Below are positions 54,457-64,000 of a stretch of DNA of 64,000 bases, in pieces. The notes beneath the pieces were generated by a model, which worked only from the letters and a program-made list of their open reading frames with translations, did not search any database and was not told where the DNA came from. Positions within the stretch are counted from its first letter, which is position 1, and each line of letters opens with the position of its first letter. The stretch covers positions 1 to 64,000 of the forward strand of contig NZ_RDSR01000004.1 in NCBI RefSeq assembly GCF_003716325.1, written 5' to 3'. This DNA is from Cryobacterium tepidiphilum. GTDB taxonomy: Bacteria; Actinomycetota; Actinomycetes; Actinomycetales; Microbacteriaceae. The translations under genes were made by a program, and so were the position numbers.

Positions 54457-54801
54457 ATGAAGCAACAGTCCATCACTTCCCTCCCCCTCTCCCCCGAGGA
54501 GGAGCGACGCCGTCGCATGATCAAGTACTCGATCGCGATGGGCGTGCGTGTGCTGTGCATCGTGGCGATGCTCTTCGTGCACGGCTGGTGGCTTGTCGTG
54601 TGCGCCGCAGGCGCGATCCTGCTGCCCTACTTCGCGGTCGTGGTCGCAAACGTGCACTCCGACCCGCGCGGGGCGCGGGTCGTGCGTCCCGGTGGCGTGG
54701 AGGTGTACCGGCCGGAGGGTCCGCCCTACCAACCGGAGACGCCGCATCCCGCCGCACGGGCCGCGGATGCGCCGGGCACGCCCGAGGACCAACCGCGGTG
54801 A
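54457..54801 (+). CDS. DUF3099-family membrane protein
   Basis: This is a 114-residue protein with a basic RRRRMIKYS stretch, two hydrophobic helices (about residues 28-65, RVLCIVAMLFVHGWWLVVCA onward) and a Pro-rich hydrophilic tail. This matches the actinobacterial DUF3099 family. The function is unknown. Its stop overlaps the next start (GTGA), so it is co-translated with the Cys protein and SURF1. Confidence 0.88.
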   Translation: MKQQSITSLPLSPEEERRRRMIKYSIAMGVRVLCIVAMLFVHGWWLVVCAAGAILLPYFAVVVANVHSDPRGARVVRPGGVEVYRPEGPPYQPETPHPAARAADAPGTPEDQPR

Positions 54802-55016
54802 TCGGCGGCGACCTTGCCCACGCGACCTGCTCGCGTGCCGGGTGCAGTGAGCGCGCCACCTGGCGGCTGGACTGGCGGAACCCCAAGCTGCACACGGAGG
54901 AGCGCGTGAAGACCTGGCTGGCGTGCGAGGACCATGTCGGTTTCCTGCAGGACTTCCTCGCCGCACGCGATTTCCCGCTGACGGTGTCCGCCTACACCGA
55001 GGAGCAGCAGGCGTGA
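54798..55016 (+). CDS. Small conserved Cys protein between DUF3099 and SURF1
   Basis: The 72-residue protein from the GTG at 54798 has CSRAGCSERATWRLDWRNPK and later ACEDHVGFL. Two Cys early and a Cys/His pair later may bind a metal. I recognise it only as a conserved neighbour of SURF1 genes in Actinobacteria. It overlaps both neighbours by 4 bases, which argues strongly that it is real despite its size. Confidence 0.75.
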   Translation: MIGGDLAHATCSRAGCSERATWRLDWRNPKLHTEERVKTWLACEDHVGFLQDFLAARDFPLTVSAYTEEQQA

Positions 55017-55852
55017 TCGGCTGGCGGTTCCTGTTCTCCCGGCAGTGGGCGGGCTACCTCGCACTCACCATCCTCTTCGCGGTGGTGTGCGCGGGCCTCG
55101 GCATGTGGCAGCTGGACCGCCGCGGGCAGGCGCTTGCCGAGATCGCCCTCGTGCAGCAGAACTTCGACAGCGAGCCCGTGCCGATCGCGCAGGCTCTGCC
55201 GAGCCTGGGCGCGTTCGATGAGTCGCAGAAGTGGCTGCGGGTCACCGTCTCGGGCACCTACCTCACCGACCACACGATGTTGGTGCGAAACCGCCCGCTG
55301 AACGGCAACCCGGGCTTCGAGGAGCTGGTGCCCCTGCAGCTGGACGACGGAACGGTCTTCGTCGTCGACCGCGGATGGCTGCCCACCGGCCAGCGGCAGG
55401 ACGCTCCGGACGTCGTGCCCGAGGCGCCCGCGGGACCGGTCACGGTGACCGCCCGGCTGAAGGCGGGCGAGCCGACGATCGCCGGCCGGAGCGCGAGCGG
55501 CCACCAGATCGCCACCATTCACCTGCCCGAGATCGAGGGCCGCGTCGACGCGCCCACCTACACGGGCGCCTACGGGCTCCTCGCCACGGAGGACCCGGCG
55601 CCGGCGCAGCGTCCCGTCGCCGTCACCAAGCCGATCCCCGATGAGGGACCGCACCTGTCCTACGCGTTCCAGTGGTTCACGTTCGGCGTGCTCGGCTTCG
55701 CCGGGCTCATCTGGGCCGCCCGGCAGGAATTCCGCAGCCGCAACGCCGACGATCCGGAGGAGCGTGAGCGTGCCGCCGAGCGGGCGCGCCGGAAGGCCGC
55801 CAAGCCGCGGAGCGACGCCGAGGTGGAAGACGAGCTGCTGGGCCACCGCTGA
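55013..55852 (+). CDS. SURF1-family cytochrome c oxidase assembly protein
   Basis: The 279-residue protein has a membrane helix near its start (YLALTILFAVVCAGLGMWQL), the family motif GLGMWQLDRR, a middle domain with VDRGWLPTGQR and a second helix near FQWFTFGVLGFAGLIWA, then a charged tail. SURF1 helps insert heme A into the oxidase. It is the last of three overlapping genes. The ctaA and ctaB genes at 62-64 kb supply heme A. Confidence 0.9.
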   Translation: MIGWRFLFSRQWAGYLALTILFAVVCAGLGMWQLDRRGQALAEIALVQQNFDSEPVPIAQALPSLGAFDESQKWLRVTVSGTYLTDHTMLVRNRPLNGNPGFEELVPLQLDDGTVFVVDRGWLPTGQRQDAPDVVPEAPAGPVTVTARLKAGEPTIAGRSASGHQIATIHLPEIEGRVDAPTYTGAYGLLATEDPAPAQRPVAVTKPIPDEGPHLSYAFQWFTFGVLGFAGLIWAARQEFRSRNADDPEERERAAERARRKAAKPRSDAEVEDELLGHR

Positions 55853-55898
55853 CGCGCGCAGGCGCATCCGCTGGCGTCGCGCGCCCCGTGCACCAGTC

Positions 55899-57497
<1,599 letters not shown>

Positions 57498-57569
57498 AGC
57501 GAATGGTCCGTTCCGGGGGTTGGGGGTTGATCAGGCGTGATCATGGGTGAATCGGGGGCAGCACGCGAG

Positions 57570-57597
57570 TCGCCCGTGGCCGGTGGGCCACGGGCGA
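57570..57597 (-). terminator. Intrinsic terminator after the suf operon
   Basis: TCGCCCGTGGCC and its exact complement (12 bp) face each other across GGTG at 57570-57597, just after the sufT stop at 57610. It ends the suf transcript and separates it from the ABC-F gene on the same strand. Confidence 0.85.
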
Positions 57598-57609
57598 CGG
57601 GGACGCAGG

Positions 57610-57939
57610 TCAGATGGCGAAGCCGAGGGCCCGCATCATCTCGCGCCCGTCATCGGTGATCTTCTCGGGACCCCACGGCGGCATCCACACCCAGTTGATG
57701 CGGAACTGCTCCACGACCCCGTCGAGGGCTTCGGCCGTCTGCTCCTCCAGCACGTCGGTGAGCGGGCAGCCGGCGGATGTCAGGGTCATGTGGATGATCA
57801 GGGCGTCGTTCTCGTCGTCCCAGCCGAGGTCGTAGATGAGCCCGAGGTCGACGACGTTGACGCCGAGCTCGGGGTCCATGACGTCTTTGAGCGCTTCTTC
57901 GATCTCGTCGTAGCGCGCAGGGCTGAGCGTGGAAACCAT
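57610..57939 (-). CDS. sufT: SufT-like metal-sulfur cluster assembly factor (DUF59/MIP18 family)
   Basis: The 109-residue protein has VMDPELGVNVVDLGLIYDLG, the Cys of the family in TSAGCPLTD and a C-terminal WVWMPPWGPEKITDDGREMM. It helps mature Fe-S proteins. It starts 4 bases after the sufC stop and ends the suf operon. Confidence 0.93.
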   Translation of the reverse strand: MVSTLSPARYDEIEEALKDVMDPELGVNVVDLGLIYDLGWDDENDALIIHMTLTSAGCPLTDVLEEQTAEALDGVVEQFRINWVWMPPWGPEKITDDGREMMRALGFAI

Positions 57940-57943
57940 GGTC

Positions 57944-58708
57944 TTATTCTACGTTCGCGGTGTCGACATAGCGATCGTAGCCCTCGTCTTCGAGCCGGTC
58001 GGCGAGTTCGGGACCGCCCTGCTCGGCGATCCGGCCGGCCACGAAGACGTGAACGAAGTCGGGCCGGATGTAGCGGAGGATGCGCGTGTAGTGCGTGATG
58101 AGGAGCACGCCGAGGCCGGTGGTGGCCTTGGCGCGGTTGACGCCCTCGGACACGATCTTGAGCGCGTCGACGTCGAGGCCGGAGTCGGTCTCGTCGAGGA
58201 CCGCGAACCGGGGCTTCAGCAGCTCGAGCTGCAGGATCTCAGTGCGCTTCTTCTCGCCACCGGAGAACCCCTCGTTGACGTTGCGCTCGGCGAAGCTCTT
58301 GTCCATGCGGAGGTTCGACATGGAGTCGCGGACCTCCTTGATCCAGCCGCGGATGGCGGGTGCCTCGCCGGCGATGGCGGTCTTCGCGGTGCGGAGGAAG
58401 TTGCTCACGCTCACACCCGGGATCTCCACCGGGTACTGCATAGCGAGGAACAGACCCGCCCGCGCGCGCTCGTCGACGGTCATCGCCAGCACGTCTTCGC
58501 CGTCGAGCGTGATGGTGCCGCCCGTGACGGTGTACTTCGGGTGACCGGCGATCGTGTAGGCCAGCGTCGACTTGCCGGAGCCGTTGGGGCCCATGATCGC
58601 GTGGATCTCCCCTTCGTTGATCGTCAGGTCGACGCCGCGCAGGATCGGCTTGATGCCCTGGTCGGTCTCCACGGTGACGTGCAGGTCTTTGATCTCAAGA
58701 ACAGACAT
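57944..58708 (-). CDS. sufC: Fe-S cluster assembly ATPase SufC
   Basis: The 254-residue ATPase has Walker A GPNGSGKSTLAYTIAG, signature FSGGEKKRTEILQLE, Walker B AVLDETDSGLDVD and switch His LITHYTRIL. It binds SufB-SufD and powers cluster assembly. The frame runs on upstream, but the ATG at 58708 (MSVLEIKDLHV) is the family start. It is preceded by the Rieske protein gene. Confidence 0.95.
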   Translation of the reverse strand: MSVLEIKDLHVTVETDQGIKPILRGVDLTINEGEIHAIMGPNGSGKSTLAYTIAGHPKYTVTGGTITLDGEDVLAMTVDERARAGLFLAMQYPVEIPGVSVSNFLRTAKTAIAGEAPAIRGWIKEVRDSMSNLRMDKSFAERNVNEGFSGGEKKRTEILQLELLKPRFAVLDETDSGLDVDALKIVSEGVNRAKATTGLGVLLITHYTRILRYIRPDFVHVFVAGRIAEQGGPELADRLEDEGYDRYVDTANVE

Positions 58709-58746
58709 GAATTTCGATTTCGCTTTCTGACGTTTCTGGACGCGCG

Positions 58747-59073
58747 CTAAACGGCGACGGTCACGGAGGGGTCGATGTAGACGTCGCCGTCTTTGAGCTC
58801 GACCTGGTAGACCGGGACCGGCTCGTAGGCGGGAAGGGAGAGCGGGCGACCGGTGCGGAGCGAGAACTTCGAGCCGTGGGCCCAGCACTCCAGACTGTCG
58901 TCCTCGACGAAGCCCTCCGAGAGGGAGATGTCGCCGTGCGTGCAGGTGTCGCCGATGGCGAAGATGTCACCGGCGGAGTCTTTGACCAGGGCGATCGCGA
59001 CGCCGTCGATGTCGACCTTCACCGGCTGGTCGGCCTCGAGGTCGTCCACGCCGCATACTTTCACTGCCGCCAT
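58747..59073 (-). CDS. Rieske-type ferredoxin within the suf operon
   Basis: The 108-residue protein has the Rieske pair CTHGDISL and CWAHG that binds a 2Fe-2S cluster, as in the small ferredoxin subunits of non-heme oxygenases. The ATG at 59073 has GGAAGG upstream. It sits between sufD and sufC, an arrangement found in Actinobacteria. It may donate electrons to cluster assembly; this is inference. Confidence 0.92.
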   Translation of the reverse strand: MAAVKVCGVDDLEADQPVKVDIDGVAIALVKDSAGDIFAIGDTCTHGDISLSEGFVEDDSLECWAHGSKFSLRTGRPLSLPAYEPVPVYQVELKDGDVYIDPSVTVAV

Positions 59074-59075
59074 CG

Positions 59076-60260
59076 TTATTCGCCTTCCGTTCCGCGCAGT
59101 TCGTCCTCGATCGCCTGGTGCAGCCGCTCTTCGAGCGCAGGCGAGCCGATCTGCTGCACGATCTCCGCGAGGAAGCCGCGCACGACCAGGCGGCGTGCCT
59201 CGCCCTCCGGGATGCCGCGCGCCTGCAGGTAGAACAACTGCTCGTCGTCGAACCGCCCGGTGGCGCTGGCGTGGCCGGCTCCCTGGATGTCGCCGGTCTC
59301 GATCTCGAGGTTCGGCACCGAGTCGGCGCGCGTGCCCTCGGTGAGCACCAGGTTGCGGTTCTGCTCGTAGCTGTCGGTGCCGGTCGCGGCCCGCCCGATG
59401 AGCACGTCGCCGATCCACACGGTGCGGGCACCCTCGCCCTGCAGGGCGCCCTTGTAGGTGACCCGGCTGCGGCTGTGGGGAGCGTCGTGGTTGATGTACA
59501 CCTGCTGCTCGAGGTGCTGCCCGGCGTCGGCGAAATAGAGGCCGAGCGCTTCGATGTCGGAGCCGGCGCCGGCGAGGTGCACCGAGGGGTTCACCCTGAC
59601 GATGCCGCCGCCGAGGGAGACGACGACGTGCTTGAGCTTGGCGTCGCGGCCGATGGATGCGAAGTGGCTGGCCAGGTGCACCGCGGTGTCGTCCCACTCC
59701 TGGAGCGACACGACGGTGAGGTTCGCCGACTCACCGACGATGATCTCGACGTTCTCGCTCAGCCGGGCGTCGCCGGTGCTCTGCAGGATGACGACGGCGT
59801 TGCTGAACGGCTTCGCCTCGATGATGGTGTGCGCGGCACGCGGGGCCGAACCGAGCCCGGAGCGCACGACGGTCAGTTCCCTGCGCCCCTCGCCGGCGAC
59901 GGTGATGGCCAGTGCCTTCTCGAATCCTGTCCAGGCGTTCGCCGACGCGCGTTCCTCGGGGAAGCCCGCGGTGCCGATGCGGGCGTCGTCGCGGCCGACC
60001 CACTCCACGCTGATGTCAGCGGCATCCGTTGCCTGGACGGCGTACGGGGAGCCGTCGAGCGGCGCGCCGGTCAGGTCGGTCAGTCGGCTGACGGGCGAGA
60101 AGCGCCACTCGGCCTCCCGGCCGGTGACCGGCGCGAAGTCGGTCACGTCGTAGCTCTTGAACCGCTCCGAGCGCGTCTGCACCGGGACGATCGGGCCGTC
60201 GGAGTGCGCCTTGATTCCGTGCTGTTCTGCCGTGGGCATTGCTGTGGTTACGGCAGTCAT
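59076..60260 (-). CDS. sufD: Fe-S cluster assembly protein SufD
   Basis: The 394-residue beta-helix protein has the SufBD core with YINHDAPHSRSRVTYKGALQ and TGDIQGAGHASATGRFDDEQ followed by LFYLQARGI. It pairs with SufB to form the scaffold. The ATG at 60260 directly follows the sufB stop. It carries the His of the SufD interface in HASATGRF. Confidence 0.93.
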   Translation of the reverse strand: MTAVTTAMPTAEQHGIKAHSDGPIVPVQTRSERFKSYDVTDFAPVTGREAEWRFSPVSRLTDLTGAPLDGSPYAVQATDAADISVEWVGRDDARIGTAGFPEERASANAWTGFEKALAITVAGEGRRELTVVRSGLGSAPRAAHTIIEAKPFSNAVVILQSTGDARLSENVEIIVGESANLTVVSLQEWDDTAVHLASHFASIGRDAKLKHVVVSLGGGIVRVNPSVHLAGAGSDIEALGLYFADAGQHLEQQVYINHDAPHSRSRVTYKGALQGEGARTVWIGDVLIGRAATGTDSYEQNRNLVLTEGTRADSVPNLEIETGDIQGAGHASATGRFDDEQLFYLQARGIPEGEARRLVVRGFLAEIVQQIGSPALEERLHQAIEDELRGTEGE

Positions 60261-61679
60261 CTAGCCGACCGATCCTTCCATGCCCATCTCGATGAGCTTG
60301 TTCAGTTCCAGGGCGTACTCCATGGGGAGCTCCCGGGCGATGGGTTCGATGAAGCCGCGCACGATCATGGCCATGGCTTCGTCTTCGGGCAGTCCGCGGC
60401 TCATCAGGTAGAACAGCTGCTCCTCGCTGACGCGGGAGACGGTGGCCTCGTGGCCGAGCTGCACGTCGTCGACGCGGATGTCGATGGCCGGGTAGGTGTC
60501 GGAGCGCGACTGGGTGTCCACCAGGAGCGCGTCGCAGCGCACGGTGTTGGCGGAGTGGTGCGCGCTGGCATCCACCCGCACCTCACCGCGGTAGCCGGAA
60601 CGGCCGCCGCCGCGGGCGATCGACTTCGACACGATCGACGACTGGGTGTACGGCGCCATGTGCACCATCTTCGCGCCGGCGTCCTGGTGCTGGCCGGGGC
60701 CCGCGAACGCGACTGAGAGCGTTTCGCCCTTGGCGTGCTCGCCCATCAGGTAGATCGACGGGTACTTCATGGTGACCTTCGAGCCGATGTTGCCGTCGAC
60801 CCACTCCATGGTGGCGCCCTCGGCGGCCGTGGCGCGCTTCGTGACCAGGTTGTAGACGTTGTTCGACCAGTTCTGGATGGTCGTGTAGCGCACGCGGGCG
60901 TTCTTCTTCACGACGATCTCGACCACGGCGGAGTGCAGGGAGTCGGACTTGTAGATGGGGGCGGTGCAGCCTTCGATGTAGTGCACGTAGCTGCCCTCGT
61001 CGGCGATGATCAGCGTGCGCTCGAACTGGCCCATGTTCTCGGTGTTGATGCGGAAGTACGCCTGCAGCGGGATCTCGACGTGCACACCCGGCGGCACGTA
61101 GACGAAGGAGCCGCCTGACCAGGCGGCCGTGTTCAGGGCCGCGAACTTGTTGTCGCCGCTCGGGATGACGGTGCCGAAGTACTCCTCGAAGAACTCGGGG
61201 TGTTCGCGCAGCGCCGTGTCGGTGTCGGTGAAGATGACGCCCTGGGCCTCGAGGTCCTCGCGGATCTGGTGGTAGACCACCTCGGACTCGTACTGGGCGG
61301 TGACGCCGGCCACCAGGCGGGAGCGCTCCGCCTCGGGGATGCCGAGCTTCTCGTAGGTGTTCTTGATGTCCTCGGGGAGGTCGTCCCAGGTCTGCGCCTG
61401 CTTCTCGGTGGAGCGCACGAAGTACTTGATGTTGTCGAAGTCGATCTCGGACAGGTCGGCGCCCCAGGTCGGCATGGGCTTGCGCTCGAACAGTTGCAGG
61501 GCCTTGAGTCGGCGCTTCAGCATCCACTCCGGTTCCTTCTTCAGCCGGGAGATGTCTGCGACCACTTCCGGTGAGATGCCGCGCCTGGCCGAGGCCCCCG
61601 CGACGTCGGAGTCGGCCCAGCCGAATTCGTATACGCCCAGACTGTTCAGTTCCGGCCGATCAAGCAAAACGTCCGACAT
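60261..61679 (-). CDS. sufB: Fe-S cluster assembly scaffold SufB
   Basis: The 472-residue protein has [53 protein letters not shown] and [20 protein letters not shown], all SufB blocks. It receives sulfur and builds the cluster with SufD and SufC. The ATG at 61679 has AGAGG 5 bases upstream; the longer frame to 61736 is not preferred. It opens the suf operon. I see no sufR, sufS or sufU in the window. Confidence 0.95.
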   Translation of the reverse strand: MSDVLLDRPELNSLGVYEFGWADSDVAGASARRGISPEVVADISRLKKEPEWMLKRRLKALQLFERKPMPTWGADLSEIDFDNIKYFVRSTEKQAQTWDDLPEDIKNTYEKLGIPEAERSRLVAGVTAQYESEVVYHQIREDLEAQGVIFTDTDTALREHPEFFEEYFGTVIPSGDNKFAALNTAAWSGGSFVYVPPGVHVEIPLQAYFRINTENMGQFERTLIIADEGSYVHYIEGCTAPIYKSDSLHSAVVEIVVKKNARVRYTTIQNWSNNVYNLVTKRATAAEGATMEWVDGNIGSKVTMKYPSIYLMGEHAKGETLSVAFAGPGQHQDAGAKMVHMAPYTQSSIVSKSIARGGGRSGYRGEVRVDASAHHSANTVRCDALLVDTQSRSDTYPAIDIRVDDVQLGHEATVSRVSEEQLFYLMSRGLPEDEAMAMIVRGFIEPIARELPMEYALELNKLIEMGMEGSVG

Positions 61680-61955
61680 AATTACCTCTTTCCCACCCAC
61701 AACAACCCGGATATCAGTCCGGTCATTCCCGGGCATGCCCGTTGGAGGGCAATCACAGGGAACGGATTGTGTGGGCGGCTACGTTGCGTACCTAAGATGT
61801 TCACGGACCATGCCGCACCGACTCGTGATGCGACGTGCGGTGCATGTGAAACACCTAATTCTACTGGTTATGTCGGCAATGAATAAAGCATGCTCGGTGG
61901 ATTCACACCCGGGCGGGTTCCGACCGGGTGAGCGCCGGTGTGCGACAGGAAAGTG

Positions 61956-62900
61956 ATGGGAAGCGTGAAGCAGATCTTCTCGTGGATACCCGATCGGGTC
62001 GACCGACGGCTGCGCGTGATCGCCTGGGTGTACCTGGCGGCGCAGATCCTGCTCGTCGGCACGGGAGGACTGGTGCGCCTCACGGGCTCCGGGCTCGGCT
62101 GCCCGACCTGGCCCACCTGCACGGCAGACTCTCTCGTGAACACGCCGGAGATGGGCGTGCACGGCATCATCGAGTTCGGCAACCGGCTGCTGGCCGTCAT
62201 CCTCGGACTCGTCGCGATCCTCGCGTTCGTCGCGATCCTGCGACTCCGCCGCGCCCGCCGCGACCTGTTCTGGCTGACCCTGCTGGCCGGCTTCGGCATC
62301 CCCGCCCAGGCACTGATCGGAGGCATCAGCGTGTGGACAGGCCTGAACCCCTACGTGGTCGGCCTCCACTTCGTGATCTCGGTGGTGCTGGTGACGCTCT
62401 GCGCCGCGTTCGTGCACCGGGTGTCGACCACACCGGGAGCCCGGGCCCTCGCCGTTCCCCGCTGGTACGCGGTGCTCGCCGGGGCCACGGCGTTCTTCGC
62501 CGCCGTGACGATCCTCGTCGGCATCATCACCACCGGCTCCGGTCCGCACGCGGGTGACGCCCACGCGCCCCGCAACGGACTCGACTCGGAGCTGCTGCAG
62601 CACGTGCACAGCTGGCCCGCCTACGCGACCTTCGTGCTGACCGTGCTGCTGGTCGCGTTCGCGCTTCGCCGCCGCCTTCCGGCCGCCGGCTGGGCGACGC
62701 TGCTCCTGGTGATCGAGCTCATGCAGATCGGAGTGGGACTGCTGCAGGCGAACACGGGCCTGCCCCCGTTCCTGGTCGGGCTGCACATGGTGCTCGCGGC
62801 GGCGCTGGCCGCGGCCACGACCGCCGTGCTGCTGAACCTGCGCCAACCGGCCCTCGTCGCGGAGCCGCGGCCCCTCCGCGCGCAGGCCGCGCTTCGCTGA
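61956..62900 (+). CDS. ctaA: Heme A synthase (COX15/CtaA family)
   Basis: The 314-residue protein has about eight membrane helices and conserved GGLVRLTGSGLGCPTWPTC near residue 40 (the paired Cys of CtaA), EFGNRLLA, and HSWPAYATFVLTV and GLHMVLAAAL with heme-binding His. It turns heme O into heme A. The ATG at 61956 has AGGA 5 bases upstream. It is divergent from sufB with a 276-bp gap in which I see no repressor gene; ctaB lies convergent downstream. Confidence 0.93.
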   Translation: MGSVKQIFSWIPDRVDRRLRVIAWVYLAAQILLVGTGGLVRLTGSGLGCPTWPTCTADSLVNTPEMGVHGIIEFGNRLLAVILGLVAILAFVAILRLRRARRDLFWLTLLAGFGIPAQALIGGISVWTGLNPYVVGLHFVISVVLVTLCAAFVHRVSTTPGARALAVPRWYAVLAGATAFFAAVTILVGIITTGSGPHAGDAHAPRNGLDSELLQHVHSWPAYATFVLTVLLVAFALRRRLPAAGWATLLLVIELMQIGVGLLQANTGLPPFLVGLHMVLAAALAAATTAVLLNLRQPALVAEPRPLRAQAALR

Positions 62901-62937
62901 GCAGCCGCGCCCTCGCTGCCTCTGGGCTCCTCGCGTT

Positions 62938-63056
62938 CGCTGAGTCGCGGACAAATGCGCCTTCGCCCGGGCTGCGCGAAGGTGGTTTCTCCGCACGTCA
63001 GCGACGGATCGCCACGGAACGAGCCCGCGAAAAGGCGCGTTCTCCGCAATTCAGCG
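62938..63056. repeat. Palindromic repeats between ctaA and ctaB
   Basis: An imperfect inverted repeat pairs 62938-62966 with 62976-63003 (the right arm contains TCTCCGCACGTCAGCG). A further related arm, TTCTCCGCAATTCAGCG, ends at 63056. These belong with the palindrome at 14970-15025. The 219-bp gap holds no gene; the hairpins may end both convergent transcripts. Confidence 0.6.
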
Positions 63057-63119
63057 AAGGAACGCGAAGGAACGCGCCCGTACCCGCGCCGTCGGTGAGC
63101 CAGGGGCTGAACCGCCGAC

Positions 63120-64000
63120 CTAGAGCCAGGTGATGCCGGTCGGCAGCAGCGGGTCGATGCCCACGGCGAGGAAGACCAGTGACAGGTACGCGATCGAGCC
63201 GTGGAACACCCGCATCGGTGACACGTGCTCGTGCCGGATCGCGAGGTTGTACAGCCGGTGCGTCTCGTAGATGAACCAGGCGCCGACGACGAGAGCGACG
63301 AAGGCGTAGGTGAGCCCCATTCCCGCCACCGGAACCAGGAGCAGCGAGCACGCCACCGTCGCCCAGGCGTACAGGATCACCTGCAGCCCCACCTGCGCGC
63401 GTCCGCGCACCACGGAAAGCATGGGCACGCCCGCCGCCTGGTAGTCGCCGCGGTACTTCATCGACAGCGGCCAGTAGTGCGGGGGCGTCCAGAGGAAGAT
63501 GATCGCGAAGAGAATGAACGGCGGCCAGGAGAGGTCGCCGGTGACGGCCGCCCATCCGATCAGCACCGGCATGCACCCGGCCACCCCGCCCCAGACGATG
63601 TTCTGCGCGGTGCGGCGCTTGAGGATCATCGTGTACAGCACCACGTACAGCACAATCGCTGCCAGGGACAGCACGGCGGCGAGCCAGTTGGTGAATACCC
63701 ACAACCAGGCGATGGATGCCGCGCCGAGCACCCAGGCGAACACCAGCGCCTGCCGGTCGGTGAGCTCGCCCGTCACGAGGGGGCGGTTCTCGGTGCGCTT
63801 CATGACACGGTCGATGTCGCGGTCGAGGTAGCAGTTGAATGCGCCCGCCGAGCCGGCGCTCAGCGCGCCGCCCACGAGGGTCGCGAGCATGAGCCACAGG
63901 CTCGGGATGCCGCCCTCGGCGAGCACCATGGTCGGCGCCGTCACCACGAGCAGCAGTTCGATGACCCGCGGCTTCGTCAACGCGATGTACGCCTTGACGG
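63120..64000 (-). CDS. ctaB: Protoheme IX farnesyltransferase (partial, N-terminus off the window)
   Basis: The frame is open to the right edge, so the start lies beyond base 64000; a TTG at 63980 is not the true start. It has the prenyltransferase motif [16 protein letters not shown], the [20 protein letters not shown] block and nine or so membrane helices. CtaB adds a farnesyl group to heme B to make heme O, the substrate of CtaA. The last residues before the edge, [19 protein letters not shown], fit the N-terminal region of the family. Confidence 0.94.
   Translation of the reverse strand, partial: VKAYIALTKPRVIELLLVVTAPTMVLAEGGIPSLWLMLATLVGGALSAGSAGAFNCYLDRDIDRVMKRTENRPLVTGELTDRQALVFAWVLGAASIAWLWVFTNWLAAVLSLAAIVLYVVLYTMILKRRTAQNIVWGGVAGCMPVLIGWAAVTGDLSWPPFILFAIIFLWTPPHYWPLSMKYRGDYQAAGVPMLSVVRGRAQVGLQVILYAWATVACSLLLVPVAGMGLTYAFVALVVGAWFIYETHRLYNLAIRHEHVSPMRVFHGSIAYLSLVFLAVGIDPLLPTGITWL

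Overview
The window is high-GC DNA with GTG/TTG starts, many ATGA and GTGA stop-start overlaps and short intergenic gaps. The gene set points to an actinobacterium, most likely of the family Microbacteriaceae. It includes an IniB-like protein, the imuA'-imuB-dnaE2 mutagenesis cassette behind an actinobacterial SOS box, GT4-type glgA divergent from glgC, treS, zinc-free L31, sufB-sufD-Rieske-sufC-sufT and ctaA/ctaB, plus many actinobacterial DUF families. The family assignment is inference from gene content; no rRNA or tRNA gene was seen.

Layout. 0-5.5 kb: a minus-strand locus of membrane Hsp70, large LuxR-type regulator and an IniB-like Asn-Ser-Asp repeat protein that runs off the left edge. 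5.7-6.5 kb: a lone hydrolase. 6.5-12.4 kb: a tightly packed minus-strand operon of unknown function, in order of transcription a P-loop protein, an ABC exporter, an alpha/beta hydrolase, a CapA-type metallophosphatase and a paralogous lipoprotein hydrolase. This is the best candidate here for an undescribed system. 12.5-22.9 kb: a VOC gene remnant, a sugar transporter, a HAD phosphatase, a J-domain/NERD fusion, two overlapping hydrolases, topoisomerase IB, an SMP-30 lactonase and a group of small or unknown membrane proteins, two of them very short.

23.0-28.7 kb: the SOS mutasome (imuA', imuB, dnaE2), bracketed by two copies of the same palindromic repeat. 28.8-46.4 kb: single genes and short operons. 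These are DUF3097, a cold-shock gene whose leader can hide its Shine-Dalgarno site, DUF72, VOC, Lrp, a helicase, an SGNH hydrolase, a GST-like reductase, a D,D-carboxypeptidase, an rRNA/tRNA methyltransferase, sirtuin plus phosphatase, a lipid kinase, dienelactone hydrolase, a phosphoesterase lipoprotein, MarR, DUF4232, DUF2188 and a glycosyltransferase with a hydrolase. 46.4-54.4 kb: storage carbohydrate and housekeeping genes (treS, exonuclease, rpmE2, an ABC ATPase, glgA/glgC, serB, fabG). 54.4-64 kb: DUF3099, a small Cys protein and SURF1; an ABC-F ATPase; the suf operon; and heme A synthesis (ctaA, and ctaB cut by the right edge). SURF1, ctaA and ctaB all serve cytochrome c oxidase, while suf supplies Fe-S clusters.

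Across the window several families of palindromic intergenic repeats recur. The word GGATGC/GCATCC is also conspicuously frequent and is written with otherwise disfavoured codons (GAT, GCA). Start codons were re-chosen from Shine-Dalgarno position and gene overlaps wherever the longest frame ran into a neighbour.
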